Shown here piece after piece: positions 44,879 through 53,640 of a stretch of DNA of 64,000 nt (position 1 is its first letter; each line of letters opens with the position of its first letter). The notes below the pieces were generated by a model that worked only from the letters and a program-made list of their open reading frames with translations, was not told the origin of the DNA and searched no databases. The stretch is from Clostridium algifaecis. GTDB taxonomy: Bacteria > Bacillota > Clostridia > Clostridiales > Clostridiaceae. Where the stretch lies: NCBI RefSeq assembly GCF_017874415.1, contig NZ_JAGGLM010000013.1, forward strand, positions 1-64,000, in the 5' to 3' direction. A program made the position numbers and the translations under genes.

Positions 44879-44911
44879 CTATTTTATTATAAAACTAGAA
44901 AGGGTGTTAAA

Positions 44912-45184
44912 ATGTACTATACATTAAATAATGGTGTATACATTGTAAATGGCAAAGTAAAAAGCTGTATTTATGACTTGAATGAATCGAAGTTATATAG
45001 CATTAACAAAGTATTGGCTGAAAAGGTTAATCAAATTAATAAAGGTCAAATAAGAGTGGACTCTGTAGATGAGGAGTTAAAAAAAGTTCTTGATAGTTTT
45101 GTTGCTCAAGGATTAATTAAGATGTCAGAATTACCGGAAACACATCAAATAGATGAAATAAAAGAGGACCGCTCAAGGTGTAAG
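44912..45184 (+). pseudogene. 5' part of a radical SAM maturase gene split by IS21
   Basis: ATG at 44912 behind AGAAAGGGTG opens a frame that runs 91 codons up to the IS21 end at 45185. The sequence (YYTLNNGVYIVNGKVKSC) and the size recall the PqqD/RRE-like peptide-binding domain at the front of RiPP radical SAM enzymes. Removing the IS and one GTAAG duplicate joins it in frame to the fragment at 47710, giving RSRCK-FAWIEITSKCNLRC. The frame as it stands ends 12 bases into the IS. The protein made now would lack the whole catalytic domain. Confidence 0.8.
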
Positions 45185-45297
45185 TGTATTGTGTAAACTA
45201 TAACTGTACCAAATTATAATTAAAAACCTGCCCACTAGTATTTTCCAAACCTTTTATACAAACAATATTTAGGTAATAATGTTGGGTATAAGAGGAA

Positions 45298-46857
45298 GTG
45301 CAAAGGGTGATAAACTTGAATGAAAAACAGGACATTATATTAAAACATATCAGAGAAGGTAAATCTCAAAGACAGATAAGCAAAGAAACGGGAATATGCA
45401 GAGAAACCATAAGAAAATATGTTAAAGATTATGAAAATAAGTTGATTGAAATTAATCATGACTTGGCTGAAATAGACAAAATAAATATTATCAATGATAT
45501 AACAGCTAAACCTAAATATATTTCATCCCCAAGAGTGAAAAAGGCTTTAACCGATGAGGTTATAGAAAGACTCGAGCAATTTTTAAAAGAAAATGAGCAA
45601 AAGCGTCTAAGTGGATTATCTAAACAACAGAAGAAAAAAATAGATATGTATGAAACTTTGCTTGAAGAAGGATATAGCGTTAGTTATCCGTCTGTAGTAA
45701 ATGCTGTAAACAGCATAGAAAGAAAAAAACGCGAAGCGTATATACGTCAAGAATATGCTCCAGGAGATATTGTAGAATTTGATTTTGGGGTAGTTAAATT
45801 TAAAAGGAATGATGGTAGTATAAAGGAATTTCAATTAGCAGTATTTACAGCAGCTTATAGCAATTACAGGTGGGCTAGGTTATTTCCAAAGCAGAATACA
45901 GGATGTTTTTTAGAAGCTCATGCCTCATTTTTTAAGCATATCAAAGGTAATCATAGAACAGTTGTATATGATAATACTAGAGTTGCGGTAGCAAAGTTTG
46001 TAGGGCATACAGAAAAAGAGCCAACAGAGGCACTTCTAAAGCTATCGCTATATTATAAATTTAGATTTAGGTTTTGTAATGCTTATAGTGGCAATGAAAA
46101 GGGGCATGTTGAGAGAAGTGTTGAATTTATAAGAAGGAAAGCATTTTCAGGAGAACGCACATTTACCTCATTAAATGAGGCTAACGCCTACCTTGATGAA
46201 GTGCTAAATAAATTAAATTCAAAAACCTTATCCAATTCTAATAAGTCACCGTTTCAATTATTAGACGAAGAACGAGAGTACTTATTACCAGATATGCCTT
46301 TATACGAAACAGCTACTATTTCGGACCTAAGAGTAAACAAATACTCAACTATTATGGTAGATTCCTGTTACTACTCAGTACCAGATGATTATGTTGGTAC
46401 AATGGTACGTTGTAAGGTATATACTACTAAAATTCTAGTGTTTTATAATCAAGAAGAGATAGCTAGACATGATAAGGTTTATGGTCTTAACCTATGGCAT
46501 ATAGATATTACTCATTATGCTAAAACACTTTTTAGAAAGCCGAAGGCATTGGTTAATAGCACAGCCTTTAATCAAATGGATACCACCCTGAAAGAGATTT
46601 ACTCTAAATATTTTAACAACAATGAACGAGAGTTTGTAAAGCTTATTGAATTAGTTGGTAATTACGGGCTTGTCTCTGTTGATAATGCAATAAAAAATCT
46701 ACAAGAAGTATGTCCAACTAATATTAGTGTTGATAAAATTGAATTTATTTGTTCAAGAAAAGATGATCCTAAAATTATATATTTAGAAGATCATAATGAT
46801 GAAATTATGAACAATTCACTTAATATTCTAAAAGATTTCAATAGTCTTTTAAACTAA
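45298..46857 (+). CDS. istA: IstA-like DDE transposase of IS21 element, copy 2
   Basis: A 519-residue transposase with the same helix-turn-helix and DDE motifs as the copy at 24990 (DIVEFDFGVVKF, VVYDNTRVAV, NEKGHVERSVEF). Small differences (INDITAK, GYSVSYPS, TSLNEAN, LNSKTLS, KNLQEV) show slight divergence. No frame damage is seen. Confidence 0.95.
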   Translation: MQRVINLNEKQDIILKHIREGKSQRQISKETGICRETIRKYVKDYENKLIEINHDLAEIDKINIINDITAKPKYISSPRVKKALTDEVIERLEQFLKENEQKRLSGLSKQQKKKIDMYETLLEEGYSVSYPSVVNAVNSIERKKREAYIRQEYAPGDIVEFDFGVVKFKRNDGSIKEFQLAVFTAAYSNYRWARLFPKQNTGCFLEAHASFFKHIKGNHRTVVYDNTRVAVAKFVGHTEKEPTEALLKLSLYYKFRFRFCNAYSGNEKGHVERSVEFIRRKAFSGERTFTSLNEANAYLDEVLNKLNSKTLSNSNKSPFQLLDEEREYLLPDMPLYETATISDLRVNKYSTIMVDSCYYSVPDDYVGTMVRCKVYTTKILVFYNQEEIARHDKVYGLNLWHIDITHYAKTLFRKPKALVNSTAFNQMDTTLKEIYSKYFNNNEREFVKLIELVGNYGLVSVDNAIKNLQEVCPTNISVDKIEFICSRKDDPKIIYLEDHNDEIMNNSLNILKDFNSLLN

Positions 46858-46874
46858 TGAGGGAGTGAATAATC

Positions 46875-47645
46875 ATGGATTCTAAGAATTCATTTATTAG
46901 TGATATCAAAACATACGCTGAAATAATGAAACTAGGGGTTATAAAAAGTGATATTGAACTAGCAATTGAGGATGCTAATACTAGTAACCTTAGTTATGAG
47001 GAGTTCTTGTATGGGCTCCTTCAAAAAGAATGCGATATAAGAAACTATAACTTAACTCAAAGCAGAATTAGAACAGCTAATTTTCCATATAAGAAGTATT
47101 TAGAAGATATATCCATTGAGGATTTGCCAGCAGATGCCCAATTAAAACTGAAGCATCTTAGTAGCCTAAAATTCATAAAAGACGGACAGAATGTAATTTT
47201 TTCTGGAAATTGTGGAACTGGAAAAACTCACATTGCCATTGCTTTAGGAATAAAGGCATGTTTAGAAGGATATAAAGTATTATTTACAAATGTACCTCTT
47301 TTTATTACACAATTAAAAGAATTAAAATCAGCAAAAAATTTAAGATGTTATCAAAACAAACTTTCTAAATATGATTTAGTTATTTTGGATGAATTCGGAT
47401 ACATCTCTTCTGATAAAGAGGGGGCGGAGCTCCTATTTACTCACATTTCTTTAAGAGCTGGTCAAAAATCCACAATAATTACCACTAACCTTTCTTTTGA
47501 TAGGTGGGGTGAAATATTTGGTGATCCTGTGATGACTGCAGCAATGACCGATAGGTTAACTCATAAATCTTATGTTGTTAACATGAATGGAAACTCTTAC
47601 AGAATGAAAGAAACTAAGGCTTGGCTTAATAGTCTAGAAAATTAA
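46875..47645 (+). CDS. istB: IstB-like ATPase of IS21 element, copy 2
   Basis: A 256-residue AAA+ ATPase with intact Walker A (SGNCGTGKTH) and Walker B (LVILDEFGYIS). It is essentially identical to the copy at 24202 and lies 17 bases after istA. It assists IstA in transposition. Confidence 0.95.
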   Translation: MDSKNSFISDIKTYAEIMKLGVIKSDIELAIEDANTSNLSYEEFLYGLLQKECDIRNYNLTQSRIRTANFPYKKYLEDISIEDLPADAQLKLKHLSSLKFIKDGQNVIFSGNCGTGKTHIAIALGIKACLEGYKVLFTNVPLFITQLKELKSAKNLRCYQNKLSKYDLVILDEFGYISSDKEGAELLFTHISLRAGQKSTIITTNLSFDRWGEIFGDPVMTAAMTDRLTHKSYVVNMNGNSYRMKETKAWLNSLEN

Positions 47646-47709
47646 TTTCCATCTTTTGGTGGAAAGGATTTTAATTATAATATGGCATAAAAATTATGTA
47701 TAAAATACA

Positions 47710-48698
47710 GTAAGTTTGCTTGGATTGAAATTACAAGTAAATGTAACTTGAGATGTATTCATTGCTACAATGAATCGGATATTCGTTGCGATAACATTAT
47801 GTCGTTATCACAATTTAAGCAAGTTATTGATATTTTGCTTGAGATGGAGGTACCTAAAATACAAATAATTGGTGGTGAACCATTTTGTGATAAAACAGTA
47901 CTTAGAAATATGCTTAGCTACACTGTCGGCAAATTTGAATACATAGAAATATTCACTAACGGAACATTAGTTCCTGAAATGTGGTTTAATTATTTGGCTG
48001 AAAATAATATTCATATTGCACTATCAGTGTATTCTTATAATCCAGAAATGCATGATTTGGTTACAGGAATTAAGGGTTCTTTGGAAAGAACTAATAAAAC
48101 AATAGAAGAATTAAAAAGGCATGGAATATCATACAGAGTTTGTAATGTTTTGATGAAGAATATTGAATTGGGTGAAAAAACAAATGATCTATATACTCTT
48201 AGTGAGGAAAAAGATGTTGTGAGAATGTCAGGTCGTGCAAATTTTAATTTATTATCAGATGAACTGATAAAGAAAAAACTTATTACAAAGAAGTCATTCC
48301 AAAAACCTATAAAAAGAACATTTTGCAAAAGATTAATTTCAGGACATAATTGTTTTCGTGATAAAATATACATTTCGGCTAATATGGAAGTGTTTCCTTG
48401 TGTAATGGAGAGACGGATGAAACATTGTGTAATAGATGAACATAAGCAGATTATTTTAGATGACAATATACGGTATTTTACTAAAGATAAAGTTAACGAA
48501 TGCTCTGAATGTGAGTATAGATATGCTTGTTTTGATTGTAGACCGAATTCACTAAGCGAAAATATATATGAAAAACCGTGGTATTGCACATATAATCCAA
48601 GACTTGCTGAATGGGAGGATGAAGATACATTTATTACTGAATTGAGAAATAATTGGGACGAAACAACAGAAAGTTGTTCTCAGATTAATCTGAGTTGA
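47710..48698 (+). pseudogene. 3' part of a radical SAM/SPASM maturase gene split by IS21
   Basis: Continuation of the gene begun at 44912. From 47715 it reads FAWIEITSKCNLRCIHCYNE, containing the CxxxCxxC cluster motif. Later come GGEPF near codon 55 of this part and a SPASM-like cysteine set: FPCVMERRMKHC, CSECEYRYACFDC and WYCTYNP. The rejoined protein would be about 418 residues. In the present state the only starts are inside the fragment (TTG at 47748), after the first cluster cysteine, so no active enzyme is expected. Family: peptide-modifying radical SAM enzymes of RiPP pathways. Confidence 0.85.
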
Positions 48699-48715
48699 TT
48701 TGGGAGGAAAGTAAT

Positions 48716-49759
48716 ATGGAAAACCGTAGAAGATATCTTAATATATTAAGAAAAATGAATTTGCAAGACGAAGATATAATTAATGAAGCACTGAAAAAAA
48801 AGGGTTTCTATTCTGACTCCGATATATATCCTCTTTCATCGTTACATTTTGAATTAACATCTAGGTGTAATGCGTTTTGCAAGCACTGCTATAATAATTC
48901 TGGAATAAATACCGGGTTGGATGTAATGACACCAGACAAGTGGACTGCATTTTCGAAGTATATTGTTGAACATGGTGGAGTCTTTGAATGTCTTCTTTCA
49001 GGAGGAGAACCCTTGCTTTTAGGGGATAGTTTGTTTGAAATTATGGATATTTTACATGATGATGGTACAATATTTCTTGTAATGACCAATGGATACTTGT
49101 TGACTGAAGATATGGTAAAAAAATTTAAAAAGTATCAATACCATTGGTTTCAAGTTTCCATAGATGGTGCTACATCGAAGTATCATGATTTGTTTCGTCA
49201 AACAGAAGGAAGTTGGGAAAGAGCAATTAAAGGTGCAACTGCTATTTCTAATAATGGAATACCTCTAAAGATAGCACATTGTGTAACTCCTTATAACCTA
49301 AAGGATATCGACGATATGTGTGCGTTGGCGTATTCACTAGGTGCATCTAGTATTATGGTTGGTGGAATTTCGCTCAGTGGTAGGTCAAGTGATAATCTAG
49401 ATATGCTCTTATCAGGTTCAGATAGAAAGATTTTGAGTGATAAACTTGAGGAAAATCGTATTCGTTACAAAGGACGTATGCGCGTTAAGTCAACAAATAG
49501 TGTAAAACATGGTTTGCAGAATCATGCTAGAAGGCCACGTTCTGGAGCAGTGATTAGACCAAATGGGGATATTCGTATTGATGGAATGGCACCATTTATT
49601 ATAGGCAATATAATCAATGAAGATTTTACAGAAGTATGGGAAAATAAAATTGATAATTGTTGGAGTGACCCAAGGGTTCAAGAGTTTATTACTGGATTCG
49701 ATGAGGATGATAGAAATAGAACACTAATCAATTATGTAGAAAGAGATATTCGATTATAA
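48716..49759 (+). CDS. radical SAM enzyme, partner maturase
   Basis: A 347-residue radical SAM protein. The 4Fe-4S motif CNAFCKHCYNNSG is near residue 54; LLSGGEPLLLGD near 98 is the SAM-binding GGE motif; QVSIDGATSKYHD near 150 follows. The C-terminal part (SGAVIRPNGDIRIDG) has the form of a SPASM/twitch segment but lacks the cysteines, so it should hold only one cluster. GGGAGG precedes the ATG 18 bases after the split gene. The two probably worked together on one peptide. No precursor peptide gene was found nearby. Confidence 0.85.
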   Translation: MENRRRYLNILRKMNLQDEDIINEALKKKGFYSDSDIYPLSSLHFELTSRCNAFCKHCYNNSGINTGLDVMTPDKWTAFSKYIVEHGGVFECLLSGGEPLLLGDSLFEIMDILHDDGTIFLVMTNGYLLTEDMVKKFKKYQYHWFQVSIDGATSKYHDLFRQTEGSWERAIKGATAISNNGIPLKIAHCVTPYNLKDIDDMCALAYSLGASSIMVGGISLSGRSSDNLDMLLSGSDRKILSDKLEENRIRYKGRMRVKSTNSVKHGLQNHARRPRSGAVIRPNGDIRIDGMAPFIIGNIINEDFTEVWENKIDNCWSDPRVQEFITGFDEDDRNRTLINYVERDIRL

Positions 49760-49840
49760 TAATTTATAATGGGAAAAGAGAATGGTCAATGACAGATAGG
49801 GTTATACTCTTTTTCATAAAACCGAGTAGCAATTGGTTAC

Positions 49841-50011
49841 TTGATTATACATCAAATTGCTGAGATGCAGGAGTTCCTTGCAGAGCAGATGGAGCAGATA
49901 GAAGAATATGATGAATCCTTTGTGAGGCGAATGGTTGAAAAGGTAACGGTTTATGAGGAGAAATTCATGGTGGAATTTAAGTCAGGCACAAGCGTGGATG
50001 TAGAAAGATAA
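49841..50011 (+). pseudogene. C-terminal stub of a large serine recombinase
   Basis: The frame reads QIAEMQEFLAEQMEQIEEYD, then FVRRMVEKVTVYEEKFMVEF and KSGTSVDVER before a TAA. This is the coiled-coil and beta-strand end (DUF4368-like) of serine recombinases carried by transposons and ICEs. The catalytic and DNA-binding parts are absent. It marks the neighbouring radical SAM and 50-52 kb genes as imported DNA. Confidence 0.75.
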
Positions 50012-50147
50012 AAGTATCGAAAATAAGGCACTGTGTAGGTTAAAGATAATTACATAGTGCTTTTAACGTTCTGTAAATTTTTACAATAGTACATTGTATT
50101 TATCAACCAAACGGTTTATAATTAGAGGTAGATAATGGAGGAATGTC

Positions 50148-50372
50148 ATGATAACATCAGATATGATAAGAGCATTGTGTGAGAAAAAGAATATTAGTAT
50201 TGCAGAACTTAGTAGACGTATTGGTCAGACACCTCAGAACTTTAATAAAAAATTGAAACGAGGTACTGTTTCACTCGAAGAGATGAAGCAAATAGCAGAT
50301 GTGATGGAAGTTACATTTGAGCTGTCTTTTAGATTCCCAGATGGAGATTGTATTAAGGCAGGAAATGAATAG
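50148..50372 (+). CDS. small helix-turn-helix regulator
   Basis: A 74-residue XRE-like protein (SIAELSRRIGQTPQNFNKKL and RGTVSLEEMKQIADVMEVTF) consisting almost only of the DNA-binding domain. GGAGGAATGTC precedes the ATG. It is followed 13 bases later by the 234-residue unknown gene on the same strand. It may regulate that group. Confidence 0.8.
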   Translation: MITSDMIRALCEKKNISIAELSRRIGQTPQNFNKKLKRGTVSLEEMKQIADVMEVTFELSFRFPDGDCIKAGNE

Positions 50373-50385
50373 GTGGTGATTTACT

Positions 50386-51090
50386 ATGGATACGGTGGAT
50401 TTGATTATCAATTCATCTACAAGCTTTTATAATTATTTAAAACAGGATAAAAATGGAAGGTACCGTTCTTGGGAATATTGCTATTCTCATTTTTATAATG
50501 CACGTGGTAAGGAAGATGCTGATATCGATTACTTAAGTCTTCATCTTGCTTTTTATCTTGCAAGTTGGGGAATGTATAGAGGATCGTCATTTTTATTGCA
50601 AAAGGATTATAAAGTACATATTCCTGTTGTCCAGGAATTGTTAAAACCGAAATATGATCCACTGATGGGAATTGAATGCACTGAATTCAAGAAGGAAGGT
50701 AATCAGAATCTGCTTGTGGAGATAAATGCCTTCATAATTGAATACTACGATAAAATTCGTAGAGAAGTAAAGGAGCAAGACTTGAAGAAGCAACTGTCCT
50801 ACACACTCATCACAAAAATTCTTATGGGAACGATGGGATGTGTTCCGGCTTATGATAGGTATTTTATATCTGGTATTAAAAATCAGAAGATAGCAACAGG
50901 CAATTATAATATCAAGTCAGTCTTACAGCTTGTCGATTTTTATGAGAAGAATGCAGATAGATTAGAGTCTGTAAGGAAGAGCATGACGGTTTGCGATTTG
51001 CCATACCCGCAGATGAAAATGCTTGATATGGGATTTTGGCAAATAGGGTTTGACTTGGATACAAATAAAGGTATAAAGATAGCACACTAA
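50386..51090 (+). CDS. uncharacterised protein
   Basis: A 234-residue soluble protein that I cannot assign. It contains RYRSWEYCYSHFYNARGKED, an aromatic-rich LAFYLASWGMYRGSSFLLQK segment, and GTMGCVPAYDRYFISGI. The invariant-looking W, Y and G residues suggest a folded domain, not a decayed frame. It has a GGTGGTG site and is flanked by the HTH gene and the coiled-coil membrane protein gene, all in one direction, suggesting a small operon. Confidence 0.75.
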   Translation: MDTVDLIINSSTSFYNYLKQDKNGRYRSWEYCYSHFYNARGKEDADIDYLSLHLAFYLASWGMYRGSSFLLQKDYKVHIPVVQELLKPKYDPLMGIECTEFKKEGNQNLLVEINAFIIEYYDKIRREVKEQDLKKQLSYTLITKILMGTMGCVPAYDRYFISGIKNQKIATGNYNIKSVLQLVDFYEKNADRLESVRKSMTVCDLPYPQMKMLDMGFWQIGFDLDTNKGIKIAH

Positions 51091-51102
51091 TGGGGGTTAT
51101 TT

Positions 51103-51708
51103 ATGGAATATACAGATGTAGAAAAACAATTCCTATCACTTATGGAGAGGTCTGATTTCAAAAATTTATCAAAAAATGATGTACTGAGTTATGCTTCAAA
51201 ACTGAATGAGTTGCGTCCAGAAGTGGCACAGCAGGTTCTTGCACAGTTTCCTGAACTTGCAAAGCTGATTCAGTCTTCAATGGTTGAGTACAAAGGAATT
51301 CTTGAAAAGATTATTGCAAGTGATGATGACAGTACAAATCAAGTGTATGGTATCTTAAATAAAGAACTTGAAGGTTTACATGAAAGCAGAAAAGAGTATA
51401 TTGTATTTGCTGATAAAGTACGTTCTGATTTAAGTAAGTGCCTTGATAATCCTAATTTGACACAGGAACAGCAAAAAGAAATCATTGATCGTGAGATGGA
51501 AATTTCCCATCTGGTGGATAAAAAAGATACAGAGATACGAGAACAGGAAATGGAAACTGCTCGTATGGCTGATAAAAAAGACTCAGAAAAGAAAGAATAT
51601 AATTGGAGGACACTTGGTGTAGCAAGTCTTGTTGTACTCACAGCTGTTGGAATAAGTGCAGCCGCATTAGGTGGTAAATTTGATATTAAGCTGCCGAAGA
51701 AATTGTAA
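51103..51708 (+). CDS. coiled-coil protein with C-terminal membrane anchor
   Basis: A 201-residue protein. Residues 1-160 are helical and heavily charged (for example EIREQEMETARMADKKDSEK), predicting a coiled coil. A single membrane segment near 173-193 (TLGVASLVVLTAVGISAAAL) is followed by a short basic tail. Function unknown. GGGGG and 7 bases separate the site from the ATG. It follows the 234-residue protein by 12 bases. Confidence 0.75.
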   Translation: MEYTDVEKQFLSLMERSDFKNLSKNDVLSYASKLNELRPEVAQQVLAQFPELAKLIQSSMVEYKGILEKIIASDDDSTNQVYGILNKELEGLHESRKEYIVFADKVRSDLSKCLDNPNLTQEQQKEIIDREMEISHLVDKKDTEIREQEMETARMADKKDSEKKEYNWRTLGVASLVVLTAVGISAAALGGKFDIKLPKKL

Positions 51709-51789
51709 TGGTGTATTGTTAGGTAGAAAAACATTTAGCCTTTAATACTAATTGAAATAGTTCGAAAGTGTGGATTTACGGGGGTAATA

Positions 51790-52416
51790 ATGATTGAAAA
51801 AATGCATCGTTTTTTTCAGAGCTTTCCTGATACACCACCTATTGGTGTGAAAGGAGATTATAGATGTTCAGTTCATTACAAAAATACATATAGATTAGAT
51901 AAAGCTAAAGAGCAATATTCTCTTCCAATAGTAGATATATATGATATCATCAACTACACTAATGATTTTCTCGAAAAAATTAGTATCGTGGTTAAAACGA
52001 AAGATTCTAATAAATACAATCCGTTGCAAATTGATTATAAAGAGATTAAACGAAACAACGAATTAGTTTCCGTAGCTGATATTGTTTGGATGAAGTTTAC
52101 TAATAGTGGGCATTTAGGTGTTGTAGCAACGAGCAATGATATAAATTTTGATATACCACTAAACGAAAATGAATATGACAAGAAAGAATGGAGATATAAT
52201 CCTTATAAAAGAAAAAATGAGTTGGTGTGGAAATATACTTCATCTGGAATTTTAATCCACCAATTAGGAGAGTACTGGGACACTTCATTTGTATTAGTGT
52301 TTCCGTTGTCCAATATACCGAAGGGATATAATCGAGGTGATATTGAAAAAGCAGTCGGAAATTACTTGATACATAAAGGCGTGCCAATAATTGATTTTTA
52401 TTCACATAACTATTAG
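51790..52416 (+). CDS. uncharacterised protein
   Basis: A 208-residue soluble protein starting behind GGGGGTAATA. It contains YRCSVHYKNTYRLDKAKEQY, SNDINFDIPLNENEYDKKEW, HQLGEYWDTSFVLVFPLSNI and a C-terminal YLIHKGVPIIDFYSHNY. No known motif is recognised. The HQLG-EYWD and IPKGYNRGDIEKAVGNYLI stretches suggest a defined fold. It lies 80 bases after the coiled-coil gene on the same strand. Confidence 0.75.
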   Translation: MIEKMHRFFQSFPDTPPIGVKGDYRCSVHYKNTYRLDKAKEQYSLPIVDIYDIINYTNDFLEKISIVVKTKDSNKYNPLQIDYKEIKRNNELVSVADIVWMKFTNSGHLGVVATSNDINFDIPLNENEYDKKEWRYNPYKRKNELVWKYTSSGILIHQLGEYWDTSFVLVFPLSNIPKGYNRGDIEKAVGNYLIHKGVPIIDFYSHNY

Positions 52417-52429
52417 AAAACTATAAGTC

Positions 52430-52610
52430 ACTGGAAAAATTCAGTTTGTCGGTGGATATATTCCCACAAACAAGAGTTGTCATTTGACGTACTTCCTATC
52501 CTCTCGTGCCATGTGGAGAGTGTGGTGCTGCTGAAGCGTTGTAGTTCGGGAAGCAAAATGTAGGATTCGACCACAAGATTTTATGGGTTGAGAACGATTT
52601 TGAGGTAAAA
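52430..52610 (+). pseudogene. possible remnant of an rRNA uracil-methyltransferase (RumA/RlmD-type) 3' end
   Basis: The DNA here is GC-richer than its surroundings. Two frames give FSLSVDIFPQTRVV and HVESVVLLKRCSSGSKM, recalling the VDMFP-T-HVE-VVLL tail of RumA-type methyltransferases. The 3' end of rumA is a known integration site of serine-recombinase elements in Gram-positive bacteria, and a serine-recombinase stub lies 2.5 kb upstream. The match is short and frame-broken. Confidence 0.3.
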
Positions 52611-52686
52611 AACAGGTTAAAAATCTGCTTTTTTCCTCCTTAAAAAAAATAGGTAAAAATATAGATGACATGAAGGAGATAAAATT

Positions 52687-53637
52687 ATGAATGATAAAAC
52701 TGTGGTATTAAATGCCAGCTTGGTAAATTATGATGGAAACATTGATTACTCACAAATTGCATCTGAAGTGGTAATCTATGATGAAACGTCTGAAGATAAA
52801 ATTTTGGAGCGAGTTGACGGTTTTACAATCGTTGTAACGAAAGAAATGAAAATCACAGGTGACATTATTAGAAAATTTCCTGATAGTGTAAAGATGATTT
52901 GTGAAGCCGGAACCGGATATAATAATATAGATTTGAATGCGGTACGCGAAAAAGGAATCATGTTATGCAACATCCCTGCGTATAGCAGTGAACGAGTGGC
53001 ACATACAGCGATCCTTTTGATTTTAAACCTGGCAAGCTCAATGCAAAAACAGATTCGTATGCTTTCGGAAGGTAATCACGATAATTTCCATAAGCACTTA
53101 ATGGTTGACCATGTTGAATTAAATGGCAAAACATTAGGAGTTATCGGTTATGGAAATATTGCAAAAGAAATAATTAAAGTAGCACAAGCACTGGGAATGA
53201 AAATTTTAGTATCGACTAGAACTCCAAGAGAAGATGTTGAGAATATTCACTTTACAACAAAAGAGGAAGTATTCATGCAAAGTGATTTTATTTCTCTTAA
53301 TTGTCCTTTAAACGAATCAACAAGACATATGATGAATAAAGAAACTTTAGCAATGATGAAACCGACAGCATATTTAGTCAATACTGCACGGGGAGCATTG
53401 GTTGATGAAAAAGCATTGATTGACGCATTGCAAAATAATGTAATTGCAGGTGCGGGATTAGATGTGCAAGAAGTAGAACCATTAGATGATGCTAGTCCAT
53501 TATATACAATGGATAATGTTATCATTACTCCGCACATGGGATGGCGGGGATTAGAAACAAGACAACGCTTAGTTTTATTGATCCAAGATAATATCAGAGC
53601 TTTTTCTAAAGGACAGCCGATTAATAGAGTAGATTAA
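52687..53637 (+). CDS. D-2-hydroxyacid dehydrogenase
   Basis: A 316-residue NAD-dependent dehydrogenase. The cofactor motif GVIGYGNIAKEIIKVAQALG lies near residue 150. Catalytic Arg is in VNTARGALVDEKAL near 235, Glu in VQEVEPLDDASPL near 262 and His in VIITPHMGW near 283. It should reduce a 2-oxo acid to the D-hydroxy acid or act on a related substrate (glycerate, phosphoglycerate). It stands alone, with GAAGGAG upstream; substrate not resolved. Confidence 0.92.
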   Translation: MNDKTVVLNASLVNYDGNIDYSQIASEVVIYDETSEDKILERVDGFTIVVTKEMKITGDIIRKFPDSVKMICEAGTGYNNIDLNAVREKGIMLCNIPAYSSERVAHTAILLILNLASSMQKQIRMLSEGNHDNFHKHLMVDHVELNGKTLGVIGYGNIAKEIIKVAQALGMKILVSTRTPREDVENIHFTTKEEVFMQSDFISLNCPLNESTRHMMNKETLAMMKPTAYLVNTARGALVDEKALIDALQNNVIAGAGLDVQEVEPLDDASPLYTMDNVIITPHMGWRGLETRQRLVLLIQDNIRAFSKGQPINRVD

Positions 53638-53640
53638 AAA

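Larger units (their letters stand above)
43011..44880 (+). mobile_element. IS91-like (Y2 rolling-circle) element with zinc-ribbon passenger
   Basis: A unit containing an IS91-type transposase gene and a small zinc-ribbon gene, framed by hairpin-rich non-coding DNA. A similar 20-base segment (ACTTAAAAG-GATAAT-AT) lies before the transposase (about 43168) and after the passenger (about 44791). A perfect hairpin GCGTGGCT-AAAA-AGCCACGC at 44859-44878 may be the termination end. Neither exact boundary could be fixed; IS91 elements make no target duplication. Confidence 0.6.
45185..47709 (+). mobile_element. IS21-family insertion sequence, copy 2
   Basis: 2525 bp, same length and ends as copy 1, but in plus orientation. 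It is flanked by the 5-bp duplication GTAAG (45180-45184 and 47710-47714). It interrupts a radical SAM gene exactly before the codons for the iron-sulfur-binding motif. Confidence 0.95.

Noticed and set aside
44813-45196. 127-codon frame as a complete gene
   Set aside because: The first 33 codons cover a terminator hairpin; the real start is ATG 44912, and the last codons belong to the IS21 end.
48035-48589. Minus-strand frame of 184 codons
   Set aside because: Antisense to the radical SAM fragment, which has clear cysteine motifs; no ribosome binding site.
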